DNA from: Xanthomonas hydrangeae
GTDB taxonomy: Bacteria > Pseudomonadota > Gammaproteobacteria > Xanthomonadales > Xanthomonadaceae
DNA length: 64,000 nt
Direction: 5' to 3'
NCBI GenBank assembly: GCA_905142475.1
Contig: LR990730.1
Coordinates: forward strand, 2,418,001 to 2,482,000
Shown: piece by piece, positions 18,259 to 28,299 of the stretch
Position numbering within the stretch: position 1 is the first letter of the stretch
Layout: each line of letters starts with the position of its first letter
The notes under the pieces: model-generated
The model's input: only the letters and a program-made list of their open reading frames with translations
What the model was told of the DNA's origin: nothing
Databases searched by the model: none
Translations under genes and position numbers: made by a program

Positions 18259-20172
18259 ATGCGCCGTTTTGCCGCCTGCCTGCTCGCCACCGCCATTGCT
18301 GCCACCACCGGTGGCACGATGGCGCAAACCTCTCCGATGACGCCGGATATCACCGGCAAGCCGTTCGTGGCAGGCGACGCCGCCAACGACTACGTCAAAC
18401 GCGAGGTGATGATCCCGATGCGTGACGGGGTCAAGCTGCATACGGTGATCGTGCTGCCCAAGGGCGCGCGCAATGCGCCGATCGTGCTCACGCGCACCCC
18501 GTACGACGCCAGCGGCCGCACCGAGCGTCTGGCCTCGCCGCATATGAAGGACCTGTTGTCTGCGGGCGATGACGTGTTCGTGGAAGGCGGCTATATCCGC
18601 GTGTTCCAGGATGTGCGCGGCAAGTACGGCTCGGAAGGCGAGTACGTGATGACCCGGCCGCTGCGTGGCGCGCTCAATCCCGGCGAGGTCGACCATGCCA
18701 CCGATGCCTGGGACACCATCGATTGGCTGGTGAAAAACCTCACCGAATCCAACGGCAAGGTCGGCATGATCGGCTCGTCCTACGAAGGTTTCACCGTGGT
18801 GATGGCGCTGACCAATCCGCATCCGGCATTGAAGGTGGCCGCGCCGGAGAGCCCGATGATCGATGGCTGGATGGGCGACGACTGGTTCAATTACGGTGCG
18901 TTCCGCCAGGTCAATTTCGATTACTTCACCGGCCAGCTCAGCAAGCGCGGCAAGGGCGCCGGCATCCCGCGTCAGGGGCACGACGATTACAGCAATTTCC
19001 TGCAGGCCGGCTCGGCCGGCGACTTCGCCAAGGCCGCCGGCCTGGAGCAGCTGCCGTGGTGGCACAAGCTCACCGAACACGCCGCCTACGACAACTTCTG
19101 GCAGGAGCAGGCGCTGGACAAGGTGATGGCGCGTACCCCGTTGAAAGTGCCGACCATGTGGTTGCAGGGCCTGTGGGACCAGGAAGACATGTGGGGCGCC
19201 ATCCACAGTTACGCGGCGATGGAGCCGCGCGACAAGCGCAATACGCTCAATTATCTGGTGATGGGGCCGTGGCGGCACAGCCAGGTCAATAGCGAGGCCA
19301 GTTCACTGGGCGCACTGAATTTCGACGGCGATACCGCGCGCCAGTTCCGTCGCGATGTGCTGCGTCCGTTCTTCGATCAATACCTGGTCGATGGCGCGCC
19401 CAAGGCGAGCACGCCGCCGGTGTTCATCTACAACACCGGCGAAAACCATTGGGACCGTCTGCAGGCCTGGCCGCGCAGCTGCGCCAAGGGGTGTGCCTCG
19501 ACCAGCAAGCCGCTGTATCTGCAGGCCGGCGGCAAGCTGTCGTTCCAGCAGCCGGCGGCGGGGCAGCCGGGTTTTGAGGAGTACGTCTCCGACCCGGCCA
19601 AGCCTGTGCCGTTCGTGCCGCGCCCGGTGGATTTTGCCGATCGCAGCATGTGGACCACCTGGCTGGTGCAGGATCAGCGCTTCGTCGATGGCCGCCCGGA
19701 TGTGCTGACCTTCGTCACCGAGCCGTTGACCGAGCCCTTGCAGATCGCCGGCGCACCGGAAGTGCATCTGCAGGCCTCCACCAGCGGCAGCGACAGCGAT
19801 TGGGTGGTGAAGCTGATTGACGTGTATCCGGATGAGATGGCCTCCAACCCCAAGATGGGCGGCTACGAGCTGCCGGTGTCGCTGGCAATCTTCCGCGGCC
19901 GCTACCGCGAGAGTTTCAGCACGCCCAAGCCGCTGGCAGCCAACCAGCCGCTGGGGTTCCAGTTCGGCCTGCCGACTGCCAATCACACCTTCCAGCCCGG
20001 GCACCGGGTGATGGTGCAGGTGCAGTCCAGCCTGTTTCCGCTGTACGACCGCAACCCGCAGACCTACGTGCCCAACATCTTTTTCGCCAAGCCAGGCGAT
20101 TACCGGAAAGCCACGCAGCGGGTGTACGTGAGCCCGGAGCAGCCCAGCTACATCAGTCTGCCGGTACGTTGA
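18259..20172 (+). CDS. Alpha-amino-acid ester hydrolase (CocE/NonD-type alpha/beta hydrolase)
   Basis: 637 residues, the length I recall for the crystallised X. citri enzyme. A signal peptide (residues 1 to about 22) directs it to the periplasm. The alpha/beta-hydrolase core carries Ser174 in GSSYEG, Asp307 in GLWDQED and His340 in GPWRHSQ, the same numbers as the X. citri catalytic triad. A C-terminal jelly-roll domain follows. The enzyme hydrolyses, and can transfer, alpha-amino-acid esters and amides including beta-lactam side chains; the natural substrate is unknown. Its 3' end overlaps the convergent MFS gene by 20 bp. Confidence 0.93.
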   Translation: MRRFAACLLATAIAATTGGTMAQTSPMTPDITGKPFVAGDAANDYVKREVMIPMRDGVKLHTVIVLPKGARNAPIVLTRTPYDASGRTERLASPHMKDLLSAGDDVFVEGGYIRVFQDVRGKYGSEGEYVMTRPLRGALNPGEVDHATDAWDTIDWLVKNLTESNGKVGMIGSSYEGFTVVMALTNPHPALKVAAPESPMIDGWMGDDWFNYGAFRQVNFDYFTGQLSKRGKGAGIPRQGHDDYSNFLQAGSAGDFAKAAGLEQLPWWHKLTEHAAYDNFWQEQALDKVMARTPLKVPTMWLQGLWDQEDMWGAIHSYAAMEPRDKRNTLNYLVMGPWRHSQVNSEASSLGALNFDGDTARQFRRDVLRPFFDQYLVDGAPKASTPPVFIYNTGENHWDRLQAWPRSCAKGCASTSKPLYLQAGGKLSFQQPAAGQPGFEEYVSDPAKPVPFVPRPVDFADRSMWTTWLVQDQRFVDGRPDVLTFVTEPLTEPLQIAGAPEVHLQASTSGSDSDWVVKLIDVYPDEMASNPKMGGYELPVSLAIFRGRYRESFSTPKPLAANQPLGFQFGLPTANHTFQPGHRVMVQVQSSLFPLYDRNPQTYVPNIFFAKPGDYRKATQRVYVSPEQPSYISLPVR

Positions 20173-21418
20173 CTGCACGGGCGCCGCGCGCAGGCGGCGC
20201 CCACACGTCTTCCAGCAGCTGCGGGCGGCAGGCCACCCAGGCGGCGGCCAGTTGCACCAGCAGGCAGATGACCAGGAACGCGAACGGCGACGTCCAGCCG
20301 CCGTGGTGCGCGTGCAACCAGCCGAACAGGAACGGCCCCAGGCAGCTCACCGCATACCCCATGCCTTGCGAGAATCCGGACAACGCTGCCGACCCGGCAG
20401 CGGTGCGGCAGCGCTGATTGACCAGCACCAGCGCCAGCGGAAACGTGCTCGGGCCCAGACCCAGCAAGGTCACCCAGAGAATCGGTGCGGCCAGCGGTGC
20501 CCACCACAGCCCGGCAAACGCGACCAGATGGCAGGCCGCGCACAGCAGCACGATCGGGAAGGGATTGCGCATGCGCACCGCCAGTGCCGGCATGGTCAAC
20601 GCGCCGACCATGCCCAGTGCCGCGAACAGCGCGACCATGGTGCCGCCGAACGCGGGCGAGGCACCGGCTTCGCGCAGCAGCGTCGGCAACCAGGTGAACA
20701 TCGAATAGGTGATCAGCGAGGTCATGCCGAAGGTCAGTGCCATGCTCCAGCCCAACGCTGTGCGTGCGACGCGGCCTTCTGCCTCGGTTGTCGGCGTGAT
20801 CGGTGCCGGCCCGGTGGCGCGCAGGCGGCGATGGTTGGCGTACACCAACGCCCAGGCCGCAAACGCCAGCAATGCCGGCAATACCCACACCACCATCGAG
20901 CTGCGCCAGCCCAGTGCATCGGCCACCGGCACCGCCAGCAGCGCGGGCAACAAGGTGCCGACCTGCAGCACGGTGATGTACAGCGTGCTGACACCGCCCA
21001 CGCGATCGCCGAAATAGCGCTTCACCAGCGGCGGCAACACCACATTGCCCATGCCCATGCCGGCCAGCGCCACCAGCGATCCGACCAGCAGCCCGGCGGT
21101 GTCCGGCAGCAGCGGTCGCAACACCAACCCGAGGCTCGCCAATGCCATCGACAACAGCGCAGTGCGCAGTAAGCCGAAGCGGCGCAGCAACGCGGGCGTT
21201 GCGACGCCGGTGAGTGCGAACGCAGCGGTCGGCAACATGCCGATCGCACCCATGGTGGGCGCGCCGAATGCGTACTCATCTGCGATGCGTTCCAGCAGCG
21301 GCGTCAACGAGGTGACCGCCGTACGCAGGTTGAATGCAGACAACAAAATGGCAGCCAGCACCAACCCGCGGCCACGCAACTGGGCGGACGAGGAAGCACC
21401 GGCAATGACAACAGACAT
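20153..21418 (-). CDS. MFS transporter, CynX/NimT type
   Basis: 421 residues with about 12 membrane segments and the CynX-family pattern (SAFNLRTAVTSLTPLLERIA, GMGMGNVVLPPLVKRYF, ALSGFSQGMGYAVSCLGPFLFGW). Relatives carry cyanate, nitroimidazoles or other small anions by ion-coupled transport. The ATG at 21418 was preferred over an in-frame start at 21478, which would lie in the terminator hairpin. Convergent overlap with the ester hydrolase gene. Substrate not predictable. Confidence 0.85.
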   Translation of the reverse strand: MSVVIAGASSSAQLRGRGLVLAAILLSAFNLRTAVTSLTPLLERIADEYAFGAPTMGAIGMLPTAAFALTGVATPALLRRFGLLRTALLSMALASLGLVLRPLLPDTAGLLVGSLVALAGMGMGNVVLPPLVKRYFGDRVGGVSTLYITVLQVGTLLPALLAVPVADALGWRSSMVVWVLPALLAFAAWALVYANHRRLRATGPAPITPTTEAEGRVARTALGWSMALTFGMTSLITYSMFTWLPTLLREAGASPAFGGTMVALFAALGMVGALTMPALAVRMRNPFPIVLLCAACHLVAFAGLWWAPLAAPILWVTLLGLGPSTFPLALVLVNQRCRTAAGSAALSGFSQGMGYAVSCLGPFLFGWLHAHHGGWTSPFAFLVICLLVQLAAAWVACRPQLLEDVWAPPARGARAVNVPAD

Positions 21419-21460
21419 GACAGACCATCCGCACTGCGCGCATCGCTGCGCCAGCGCCTG

Positions 21461-21498
21461 AAAACACAAAACCGGCACGAGGCCGGTTTTGTGTTTTG
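21461..21498 (-). terminator. Terminator hairpin downstream of tRNA-Pro
   Basis: An almost perfect hairpin, AAAACACAAAACCGGC/GCCGGTTTTGTGTTTT, with a five-base loop. Read on the minus strand it lies just after the tRNA and ends with a T-rich side. Confidence 0.8.
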
Positions 21499-21502
21499 AA
21501 AC

Positions 21503-21579
<77 letters not shown>

Positions 21580-21638
21580 AAGGAGCCGCGTATGTTACAC
21601 ACGGAATGCCGAATCGGCAAGCATCCGTGAGATTTATT

Positions 21639-21749
21639 TTACTGGCGCGGCTGACCACGCTCGGATTCGCGTGCTTCGAACCACATGCCGTTGAGCACGG
21701 CAGCCAACGCAGCCAGGCCGGTGCCGAGGATCCATGCGAAATACCACAT
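21639..21749 (-). CDS. cydX: Cytochrome bd small subunit CydX
   Basis: A 36-residue single-span membrane protein, MWYFAWILGTGLAALAAVLN then GMWFEARE, matching the CydX/YbgT family. CydX stabilises the haem sites of cytochrome bd oxidase. It lies 77 bp after cydB. The ATG at 21749 gives the conserved MWYFAWILG start. Confidence 0.93.
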   Translation of the reverse strand: MWYFAWILGTGLAALAAVLNGMWFEARESERGQPRQ

Positions 21750-21826
21750 CGGTGTTCTCCTTAGAATCGTTGAAGAGTGTGAGAGGTTGAGGCGGTGCCG
21801 CTGCGGAGTAGGTGTGTGACCTGCTC

Positions 21827-22978
21827 TCAATACGCGTTGGGATTGGCCGACAACTCATCGGCCGTGACCTTGCCCTTGAGCACGCGGTAGACCCAGCTTG
21901 TGTAGGCCAGCACGATCGGCATGAACACCGCGGTCGCCAGCAACATGATCCACAGCGTCAGACGGCTGCTGGACGCATCCCACAGCGTCAAGCTCATGCG
22001 CGGCGCGGTGGAAGAGGGCAGCAGGAACGGAAACAGCGCAAAGCCGACAGTGAGAATGATGCCGACGATGGCGCAACCCGAAGCGATGAACGCCAGGCCG
22101 CCTCGCCGTACACGCAGCAGCAGCGCATTCATCGCAAGTCCGACCAGGCCGACCAGCGGTGCCATCAAGGTGGCCGGCATGCTGCTGTAGTTGTGCAGCC
22201 AGCCACCGGCGGCGGTGAGCGCGGCGGTCTTAGCCAGCGGATCGGTCGGCGCATCGGTGGACAGGACCGAAGTCACCGCGTAACCAGGCAGACCCAGCGC
22301 GACCCATGCACCGGCACCTGCGAACAGTGCCACCGCACACAGCGCGGCGATGCTGCCGAAGCGCGCGGCGCGATCGGCCACCGGCCCATCGGTCTTGAGC
22401 ACCAGCATCGCCGCCCCGTGCGCCATCAGCATCGCCACGCTGAGCAACCCGGCGAGCAGTGCGAATGGCGTCAGCAAGCCGAACAGATTGCCGGTGTAGA
22501 AGATGCGCATGCTGTCGTCGAAATGGAACGGCACCCCGAGCAGCACGTTACCGACCGCCACGCCCATGATCAGTGCAGGAATGCAGCCGCCGATAAACAA
22601 CGCCCAGTCCCAGTTATTGCGCCAGCGCTGATCGGCCAGCTTGCCACGGAACTTGAAACCGACCGGACGCAGGATCAGCGCGAACAGGATCAGGAACATC
22701 GCCAGATAGAATCCGGAAAAACTCACTGCGTACAGCGGCGGGAATGCAGCGAAGATCGCGCCGCCGCCCAGGATCAGCCACACCTGGTTGCCTTCCCAGA
22801 CCGGGCCGATGGTGTTGATCACCAGGCGGCGCTCGGCATCGTTACGGGCGACCAGCGGCAGCAGCGTGCTGACCCCCAGATCGAAGCCGCCCATTACCGC
22901 GTAACCGGACAGCAGGACGCCCAGCAGCAGCCACCAGATCACGCGCAATGTGGTGTAGTCGAGCAAGATGAAATCCAT
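21827..22978 (-). CDS. cydB: Cytochrome bd ubiquinol oxidase subunit II
   Basis: 383 residues, mostly membrane-spanning, with the CydB N-terminus ([22 protein letters not shown]) and [23 protein letters not shown]. It pairs with CydA to form the bd oxidase, which reduces oxygen at low tension and resists some stresses. It lies 15 bp downstream of cydA in the order cydA-cydB-cydX. Confidence 0.96.
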   Translation of the reverse strand: MDFILLDYTTLRVIWWLLLGVLLSGYAVMGGFDLGVSTLLPLVARNDAERRLVINTIGPVWEGNQVWLILGGGAIFAAFPPLYAVSFSGFYLAMFLILFALILRPVGFKFRGKLADQRWRNNWDWALFIGGCIPALIMGVAVGNVLLGVPFHFDDSMRIFYTGNLFGLLTPFALLAGLLSVAMLMAHGAAMLVLKTDGPVADRAARFGSIAALCAVALFAGAGAWVALGLPGYAVTSVLSTDAPTDPLAKTAALTAAGGWLHNYSSMPATLMAPLVGLVGLAMNALLLRVRRGGLAFIASGCAIVGIILTVGFALFPFLLPSSTAPRMSLTLWDASSSRLTLWIMLLATAVFMPIVLAYTSWVYRVLKGKVTADELSANPNAY

Positions 22979-22993
22979 GGTGTTTCTCCTGGC

Positions 22994-24616
22994 TTACGGT
23001 GCGCCGCCGGCCAACGCACCGGTGCTCAATGGGGCGGTGGGTGAGGAAGCGTGAGGCGAGGGGGTGTTCGGCGAGGCGGCGTGATACGTCGGCGGAAACA
23101 GCGCATCCGGGCCCTTGCGGATGGTCTTCAGCGACAGCTTGATCGCGATGACCAGCAGCGTGGTGTACAGCGCGGTGAAGCCGACCAGGGTCAACACGAT
23201 TTCGTACAGATCCAGGCCAGAGGCGGCATAGAAGGTCGGCAGCACACCTTCCACCGCCCACGGCTGGCGACCGTATTCGGCCACGAACCAGCCGCACTCG
23301 ATCGCAATCCACGGCAGCGGCAAGGTCCACAACGCCACGGTCGGGAACCAGCGTTTTTCCTGGAAGTTGTGCTTGCAGGCGAACCAGAACGCGACGGCGA
23401 AGAACACGATCAGGTAGATGCCGATGGCGGCCATGATGCGGAAGGTCCAGAACAGCGGCAGCACGCGCGGTACGGTGTCCATGGCGGCCTGGGCGATCTG
23501 CTCCGGCGTGGCATTGCCGATATCGTCGCGATAACGCTTGAGCAGCAGGCCGTGGCCCAGATCCTGCCAATGCGCATCGAACACCTTGCGTGCTTCGACA
23601 TCGTCCTTGTTGGCGCGCACGCGCTCCAATGCACCGTAGGCGATCTGGCCGCCGCGGATGCGGTGCTCGGCGCGCCCGACCAGCTCCAGAATGCCGGGGA
23701 TCGGCTCATCCAGCGAACGGGTGGCGATCAAGCCCATCAGGTACGGGATCTTGATCGCGTAGTCGTTGCGATGGGTCTGCTGATTGGGAATGCCGAACGC
23801 GGTGAAGTCGGCAGGCGCGGCTTCGGTTTCCCACATCGCCTCGATCGCTGCCAATTTCATTTTCTGATGTTCGTTGGCGGCATAGCCGCTCTCATCGCCG
23901 AGCACCACCACCGACAGCGACGACAACAGCCCGAACGCGGCAGCCACCGCGAACGAGCGCCGCGCCATCTCCACATGGGTGCCGCGCAGCAGATAGAACG
24001 CGCTGATCGACATCACGAACACCGCACCGAGCACGTAGCCGCCGCTGACGGTATGCACGAACTTGGCCTGCGCCACCGGGTTGAACAGCACCGCCATGAA
24101 ATCGACCACTTCCATGCGCATGGTGTCCGGATTGAACACCGCGCCGGCCGGGTTCTGCATCCAGCCGTTGGCGATCAGGATCCATAGCGCCGAGAAGTTG
24201 CTGCCCAGCGCCACCAGCCAGGTGGTGGCCAGATGCTGCACCTTGCTCAAGCGGTTCCAGCCGAGGAAGAACAGGCCCAGGAAGGTCGCTTCCAGGAAGA
24301 ACGCCATCAGGCCTTCGATCGCCAGCGGCGCACCGAAGATGTCGCCCACGTAATGGCTGTAGTAGGACCAGTTCATGCCGAACTCGAACTCCATCACGAT
24401 GCCGGTGCCGACACCCATGGCGAAGTTGATGCCGAACAGCACGCCCCAGAACATGGTCATGCGCCGCCAGATCTGCTTGCCGGTCATCACATAGACGCTC
24501 TCCATGATGCCGAGCAGGAACGACAGGCCCATGGTCAGCGGCGGAAAGATGAAGTGGTACATCGCGGTGACTGCGAACTGCAGCCGCGACAGTTCAACAA
24601 CTGTCGAGTCGATCAT
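22994..24616 (-). CDS. cydA: Cytochrome bd ubiquinol oxidase subunit I
   Basis: 540 residues with the CydA start (LSRLQFAVTAMYHFIFPPLT), the haem-ligand helices and the GRQPW motif in EYGRQPWAVEG. It holds the three haems and the quinol site. I chose the ATG at 24616; an in-frame start at 24724 would place the FNR box inside the coding region. The C-terminal tail is rich in Ser/Pro/Ala. Confidence 0.95.
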   Translation of the reverse strand: MIDSTVVELSRLQFAVTAMYHFIFPPLTMGLSFLLGIMESVYVMTGKQIWRRMTMFWGVLFGINFAMGVGTGIVMEFEFGMNWSYYSHYVGDIFGAPLAIEGLMAFFLEATFLGLFFLGWNRLSKVQHLATTWLVALGSNFSALWILIANGWMQNPAGAVFNPDTMRMEVVDFMAVLFNPVAQAKFVHTVSGGYVLGAVFVMSISAFYLLRGTHVEMARRSFAVAAAFGLLSSLSVVVLGDESGYAANEHQKMKLAAIEAMWETEAAPADFTAFGIPNQQTHRNDYAIKIPYLMGLIATRSLDEPIPGILELVGRAEHRIRGGQIAYGALERVRANKDDVEARKVFDAHWQDLGHGLLLKRYRDDIGNATPEQIAQAAMDTVPRVLPLFWTFRIMAAIGIYLIVFFAVAFWFACKHNFQEKRWFPTVALWTLPLPWIAIECGWFVAEYGRQPWAVEGVLPTFYAASGLDLYEIVLTLVGFTALYTTLLVIAIKLSLKTIRKGPDALFPPTYHAASPNTPSPHASSPTAPLSTGALAGGAP

Positions 24617-24686
24617 GGCGGGGTGGCCTGGTTGGGTGTCGATGAAGGAATGCAGCCGATCATCTGCGCTTGCCGCGACATGCGCG

Positions 24687-24700
24687 TTGATCCAGATCAA
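24687..24700. promoter_or_regulatory. Perfect FNR/ANR-type binding site between cydABX and cydDC
   Basis: TTGATCCAGATCAA matches the FNR consensus TTGAT-N4-ATCAA exactly. It lies in the divergent gap (24617-24794). A CACAAT -10-like element at 24722-24727 on the plus strand and GATGAT at 24659-24664 on the minus strand place the site near -41 for both directions, the class II activator position. Low-oxygen control of both operons is a strong inference. Confidence 0.82.
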
Positions 24701-24794
24701 TGCCGTGGCGAGCGGGTGCGGCACAATGCGCAGCCCGGAGCGGGAGGTAGCGACTTACAATCGCTTGCAACACGGTGTCTTCTTAGAGAGCGAT

Positions 24795-26507
24795 GTGAGC
24801 CAGCCCAGCGTGCGAGCCAGCGAAACGCCAGCCCAGCGCCGTCAACGCGGCCAATGGCTGGATGCGCTCGCCGCACCGGCCGCGCGTGCGAAGCGGCTGG
24901 CTGGCGTTGCGGTGGCGGTGTCCGGCGTGCTGCTGCTGGCACAAGCGGCGGCGATCGCCTGGTTGCTGCAGGCCGTGCTGGTGCAGCATCTGCCACTGCT
25001 GCACTTACGCGATGTAGGCGTGGGGTTGTTGGCTGTGCTGGTCGGACGCGCCTCGCTCAATGCCTGGGCGCAGTCGCTGACCGGCGAGGTGGCCGATGTG
25101 GCCAAACGCGAACTGCGGGCACGTATCGCACGCCGGCTGGTGCAGCACGGGCCGGTGTGGTTGCGCCGCCAACGCAGCGGCGAGCTGGGCGAATTGAGCC
25201 TGGCCCACACCGATGCGCTGGAAGGCTATTTCGTCGGCTACCAACTCGCGCGTACCGAAATGATGCTGGTGCCGCCGCTGATCTTGATCGCGGTGTTTTC
25301 GGTCGACTGGGTGGTGGGCCTGGTGTTGCTGCTGACTGCGCCACTGATTCCGTTTTTCATGATGCTGGTGGGTTGGGGCGCCGAAGCGGCGGGGCGCGAG
25401 CAACTCGGCGAGCTGGCACGGATGGGCGGGCATTTTGCCGATCGCCTCAAAGGCCTGGGGTTGCTGCGCGTGTACGGACGCGGCGAGGCCGAGTTGAGCG
25501 GCATTGCCGCCGCAGCCGAGGGCGTGCGCGAGCGCTCGCTCAAGGTGCTGCGGATCGCGTTCCTGTCGTCCACGGTGCTGGAATTCTTCGCCTCGGTGAG
25601 CGTGGCGATCGTGGCGCTGTACTTCGGCCTGAGTTATCTGGGCATGTTGGATCTGCACGGATTGCCGACGCTGGGCGCGGGCATGTTCTGCCTGCTGCTG
25701 GCGCCGGAATTCTTTGCGCCGCTGCGGCGGCTGGCCGCGCATTACCACGACCGTGCCAATGCCCTGGCTGCGGTGGCCGAAGCCGAGCGCTTGCTGGAAG
25801 GATTCGCGCCGCCTGCAATCGCGCAAGCGGCCAAGGTGCCGCCGCGTGCATTGGAACCGGCCCAGGCACATGCCCCCCTGTTGCAGGCGCGTGGACTGGC
25901 GCTGCGTCCACTGGGCGCGCCACGCGCGGTGGTGGAGAATTTTTCGCTGATCTTGCAGCCCGGGCAGCGCGTGGCGGTGATCGGTGCAAGCGGCAGCGGC
26001 AAGAGCACGGTATTGGAAGGCTTGGCCGGCTGGCTTGCGCCCGAGGCGGGTAGCGTGGTGGTGCGCCCGGGTGCACGCATCGGCTACGCCACGCAGCGGC
26101 CGTATCTGTTTCACGGCAGCATCGCCGACAACCTGCGCCTGGCCGATCCACAGGCCAGCGACGCGCGGCTGCACGCGGTGGCCGACGCTGCGCAAGTACT
26201 GCGCTTTGCCGCGCAGTTGCCGGCCGGCCTGGACACGGCGATCGGCGAACGCGGCTTTGGACTGTCCGGTGGCGAGGCGCGGCGCGTAGCCCTGGCGCGG
26301 CTGTTGCTGCGCGAGCCGGACCTGTTGCTGCTGGACGAACCCACCGCCTTCCTCGACCCTGACACCGAAGCGGAGCTGCTGCGCACGCTGGGTGTGTTCG
26401 CGCGCGGCCGCGCGGTGATCCTGGCCACGCATAGCGCTGCGGTGATGCGCTGGGCCGATACGGTGATCGATCTGCGCGGCGCCACTGTCGCAGCGGAGCT
26501 GCCATGA
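24795..26507 (+). CDS. cydD: CydD subunit of the cysteine/glutathione exporter for cytochrome bd assembly
   Basis: 570 residues from a GTG preceded by AGAG. About six membrane segments (residues 30-320) are followed by an ATPase domain with Walker A GASGSGKST, signature LSGGEARRVALARL and Walker B LLLLDEPT. CydDC is a heterodimeric ABC exporter of thiols to the periplasm needed for haem insertion into bd oxidase and cytochrome c maturation. It diverges from cydA and overlaps cydC by ATGA. Confidence 0.92.
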   Translation: MSQPSVRASETPAQRRQRGQWLDALAAPAARAKRLAGVAVAVSGVLLLAQAAAIAWLLQAVLVQHLPLLHLRDVGVGLLAVLVGRASLNAWAQSLTGEVADVAKRELRARIARRLVQHGPVWLRRQRSGELGELSLAHTDALEGYFVGYQLARTEMMLVPPLILIAVFSVDWVVGLVLLLTAPLIPFFMMLVGWGAEAAGREQLGELARMGGHFADRLKGLGLLRVYGRGEAELSGIAAAAEGVRERSLKVLRIAFLSSTVLEFFASVSVAIVALYFGLSYLGMLDLHGLPTLGAGMFCLLLAPEFFAPLRRLAAHYHDRANALAAVAEAERLLEGFAPPAIAQAAKVPPRALEPAQAHAPLLQARGLALRPLGAPRAVVENFSLILQPGQRVAVIGASGSGKSTVLEGLAGWLAPEAGSVVVRPGARIGYATQRPYLFHGSIADNLRLADPQASDARLHAVADAAQVLRFAAQLPAGLDTAIGERGFGLSGGEARRVALARLLLREPDLLLLDEPTAFLDPDTEAELLRTLGVFARGRAVILATHSAAVMRWADTVIDLRGATVAAELP

Positions 26508-28180
26508 GCACCACACAGCCCGATCGTCTGCGCGATGTGTTTGGCCGGCATGCCTGGCGTCTGCTGCTGTCCGCATTGCTGGTGCTGGTCACCATGCTGG
26601 CAGGCGTTGGCTTGCTCGGTCTGTCCGGCAGTTTTCTGACCGCCGCTGCATTGGCGGGTGTTGCAGGCATGGGCGCCGGCTTCAATTTCTTCTCGCCCTC
26701 GGCCGGCATTCGCGCGCTGACCTTCGCGCGCATCGTCTCGCGCTATGGCGAAAAATTGATCGGCCACGATGCCACGCTGCGTATCGCCCGGGACCTGCGC
26801 GTGTGGTTCTTCCGCCGTGCGTTGCCGCTTGCGCCAGGCCGGTTGTCGGCCACGCGTACCGGCGATCTGCTGGCGCGGCTGATGTCCGACGTCAGTGAAG
26901 TCGATGGCTTGAGCGTGCGTGCGCTGGCGCCGTTGGCCGCATTGCTGGGGATCTGGCTTGCCGGGGTGGTTGCTGCAGTGCTGATCTATCCGCCAGCTGC
27001 AGTGTTGCTGGCCGTGCTTGGCGTGATCATCGGTGGCGTGGTGCCGTGGCGGGTGGCACGCGGCGGTGCACAGCGCGAACAGCTGCGCGCGCAGCAACGC
27101 ACCGCCTTGCGGACGCAGGCCTTCGAAGGGCTGGAAGGTGCAGCCGATCTCGCCGCTGTCGATGCGCAAGGCGCCTGGCTGCATCAGGTCGATGCAGCGG
27201 CGGCGGCCGTCGTCGATGGCGACCGCATTCAGCGCCGTCGCTTGATCGGCGGTAATCTGCTGCACGCCGTCTGTGGCGGCATCGGCCTGGCCGGCATGCT
27301 CTGGCTTGGGGTGAGTGCGGCAGCGCGCGGATTGATCGCGGCGGAGATGGCGGCCGGCTTGCTGTTTTTGACCATGGCGTTGCTGGAAGTCTGGGCCGGC
27401 GCCGGGCTCGCGTTGCAGGCGCTGTTGAGCGCACGCGTCGCCGCCAAACGCCTGCAGTCCATCGTCGATCAGGCGCCGTCGGTCGTCGATCCGCCGCACG
27501 CCACGGATGCGCCGCGCAGCGGCACGCTGCAGCTGCATCAGGTCGGCTTTGCGTGGCCGGGCAGTGCACGTCCGGTGCTGCAGGCGCTCGATCTGACGCT
27601 GGCGCCTGGCGAGCGTATCGCCATCAGCGGCGACAGCGGCAGCGGCAAGAGCACCTTGTCCGCACTGCTGTTGCGGCTATGGGATCCGCAGGCGGGGCAG
27701 GTGACGTACGCCGATATCGACCTGCGCCACCTCGCGCAGACGCAATGGCATCGACGCATCGCCTGGCTGCCGCAGAACGCCCCGGTCTTTGCCGGCACGG
27801 TGCGCGAAAATCTGCTGATTGGCGATGCCAGCGCCAGCGATGCTGCGATGTGGAGCGTGCTGGATCAGGTGCGGCTGCGCGAGTGGGCCACTGCGCAGAA
27901 TGGGCTGGACACCTGGGTTGGCGAAAACGGCGCCACGCTTTCTGCTGGACAGGCGCGACGGCTCGCGCTGGCGCGCGCGCTGCTGCGCGAGGCACCGATC
28001 CTGCTGCTGGACGAACCCACCGACGGCCTGGACGTGGACACCGCACACGCGTTGCTGCTGGATCTCTCTGCAGCGCTCGGCGAGCGCAGCCTGGTGATGA
28101 TCACCCACGACAGCGTGCCGGCCGGTGTGGTGCATCGGCGATATCGCATGCGTGCGGGTGTGTTGGAGTCGTTGGTCTGA
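26504..28180 (+). CDS. cydC: CydC subunit of the cysteine/glutathione exporter for cytochrome bd assembly
   Basis: 558 residues. The membrane domain is followed by an ATPase with Walker A GDSGSGKST, signature LSAGQARRLALARALL and Walker B ILLLDEPTDGLD. Partner of CydD, translated from an overlapping start. No terminator is obvious after the stop, and the 119 bp to the convergent DUF1294 gene show no feature. Confidence 0.92.
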   Translation: MSTTQPDRLRDVFGRHAWRLLLSALLVLVTMLAGVGLLGLSGSFLTAAALAGVAGMGAGFNFFSPSAGIRALTFARIVSRYGEKLIGHDATLRIARDLRVWFFRRALPLAPGRLSATRTGDLLARLMSDVSEVDGLSVRALAPLAALLGIWLAGVVAAVLIYPPAAVLLAVLGVIIGGVVPWRVARGGAQREQLRAQQRTALRTQAFEGLEGAADLAAVDAQGAWLHQVDAAAAAVVDGDRIQRRRLIGGNLLHAVCGGIGLAGMLWLGVSAAARGLIAAEMAAGLLFLTMALLEVWAGAGLALQALLSARVAAKRLQSIVDQAPSVVDPPHATDAPRSGTLQLHQVGFAWPGSARPVLQALDLTLAPGERIAISGDSGSGKSTLSALLLRLWDPQAGQVTYADIDLRHLAQTQWHRRIAWLPQNAPVFAGTVRENLLIGDASASDAAMWSVLDQVRLREWATAQNGLDTWVGENGATLSAGQARRLALARALLREAPILLLDEPTDGLDVDTAHALLLDLSAALGERSLVMITHDSVPAGVVHRRYRMRAGVLESLV

Positions 28181-28299
28181 GGCGTTTCTTCCAATACGCA
28201 AGCAGCGAATAGATGGTGACCCGTGCCATGCCATGCGGGTGAGGTGTTGCAGGTCTTGGTATCTATTTCTTGCACGCACGGGCATCGCACGCGCGTCGC

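Noticed and set aside
24617-24724. Longer CydA N-terminus from 24724
   Set aside because: The extra 36 residues lack CydA similarity and would cover the FNR box.
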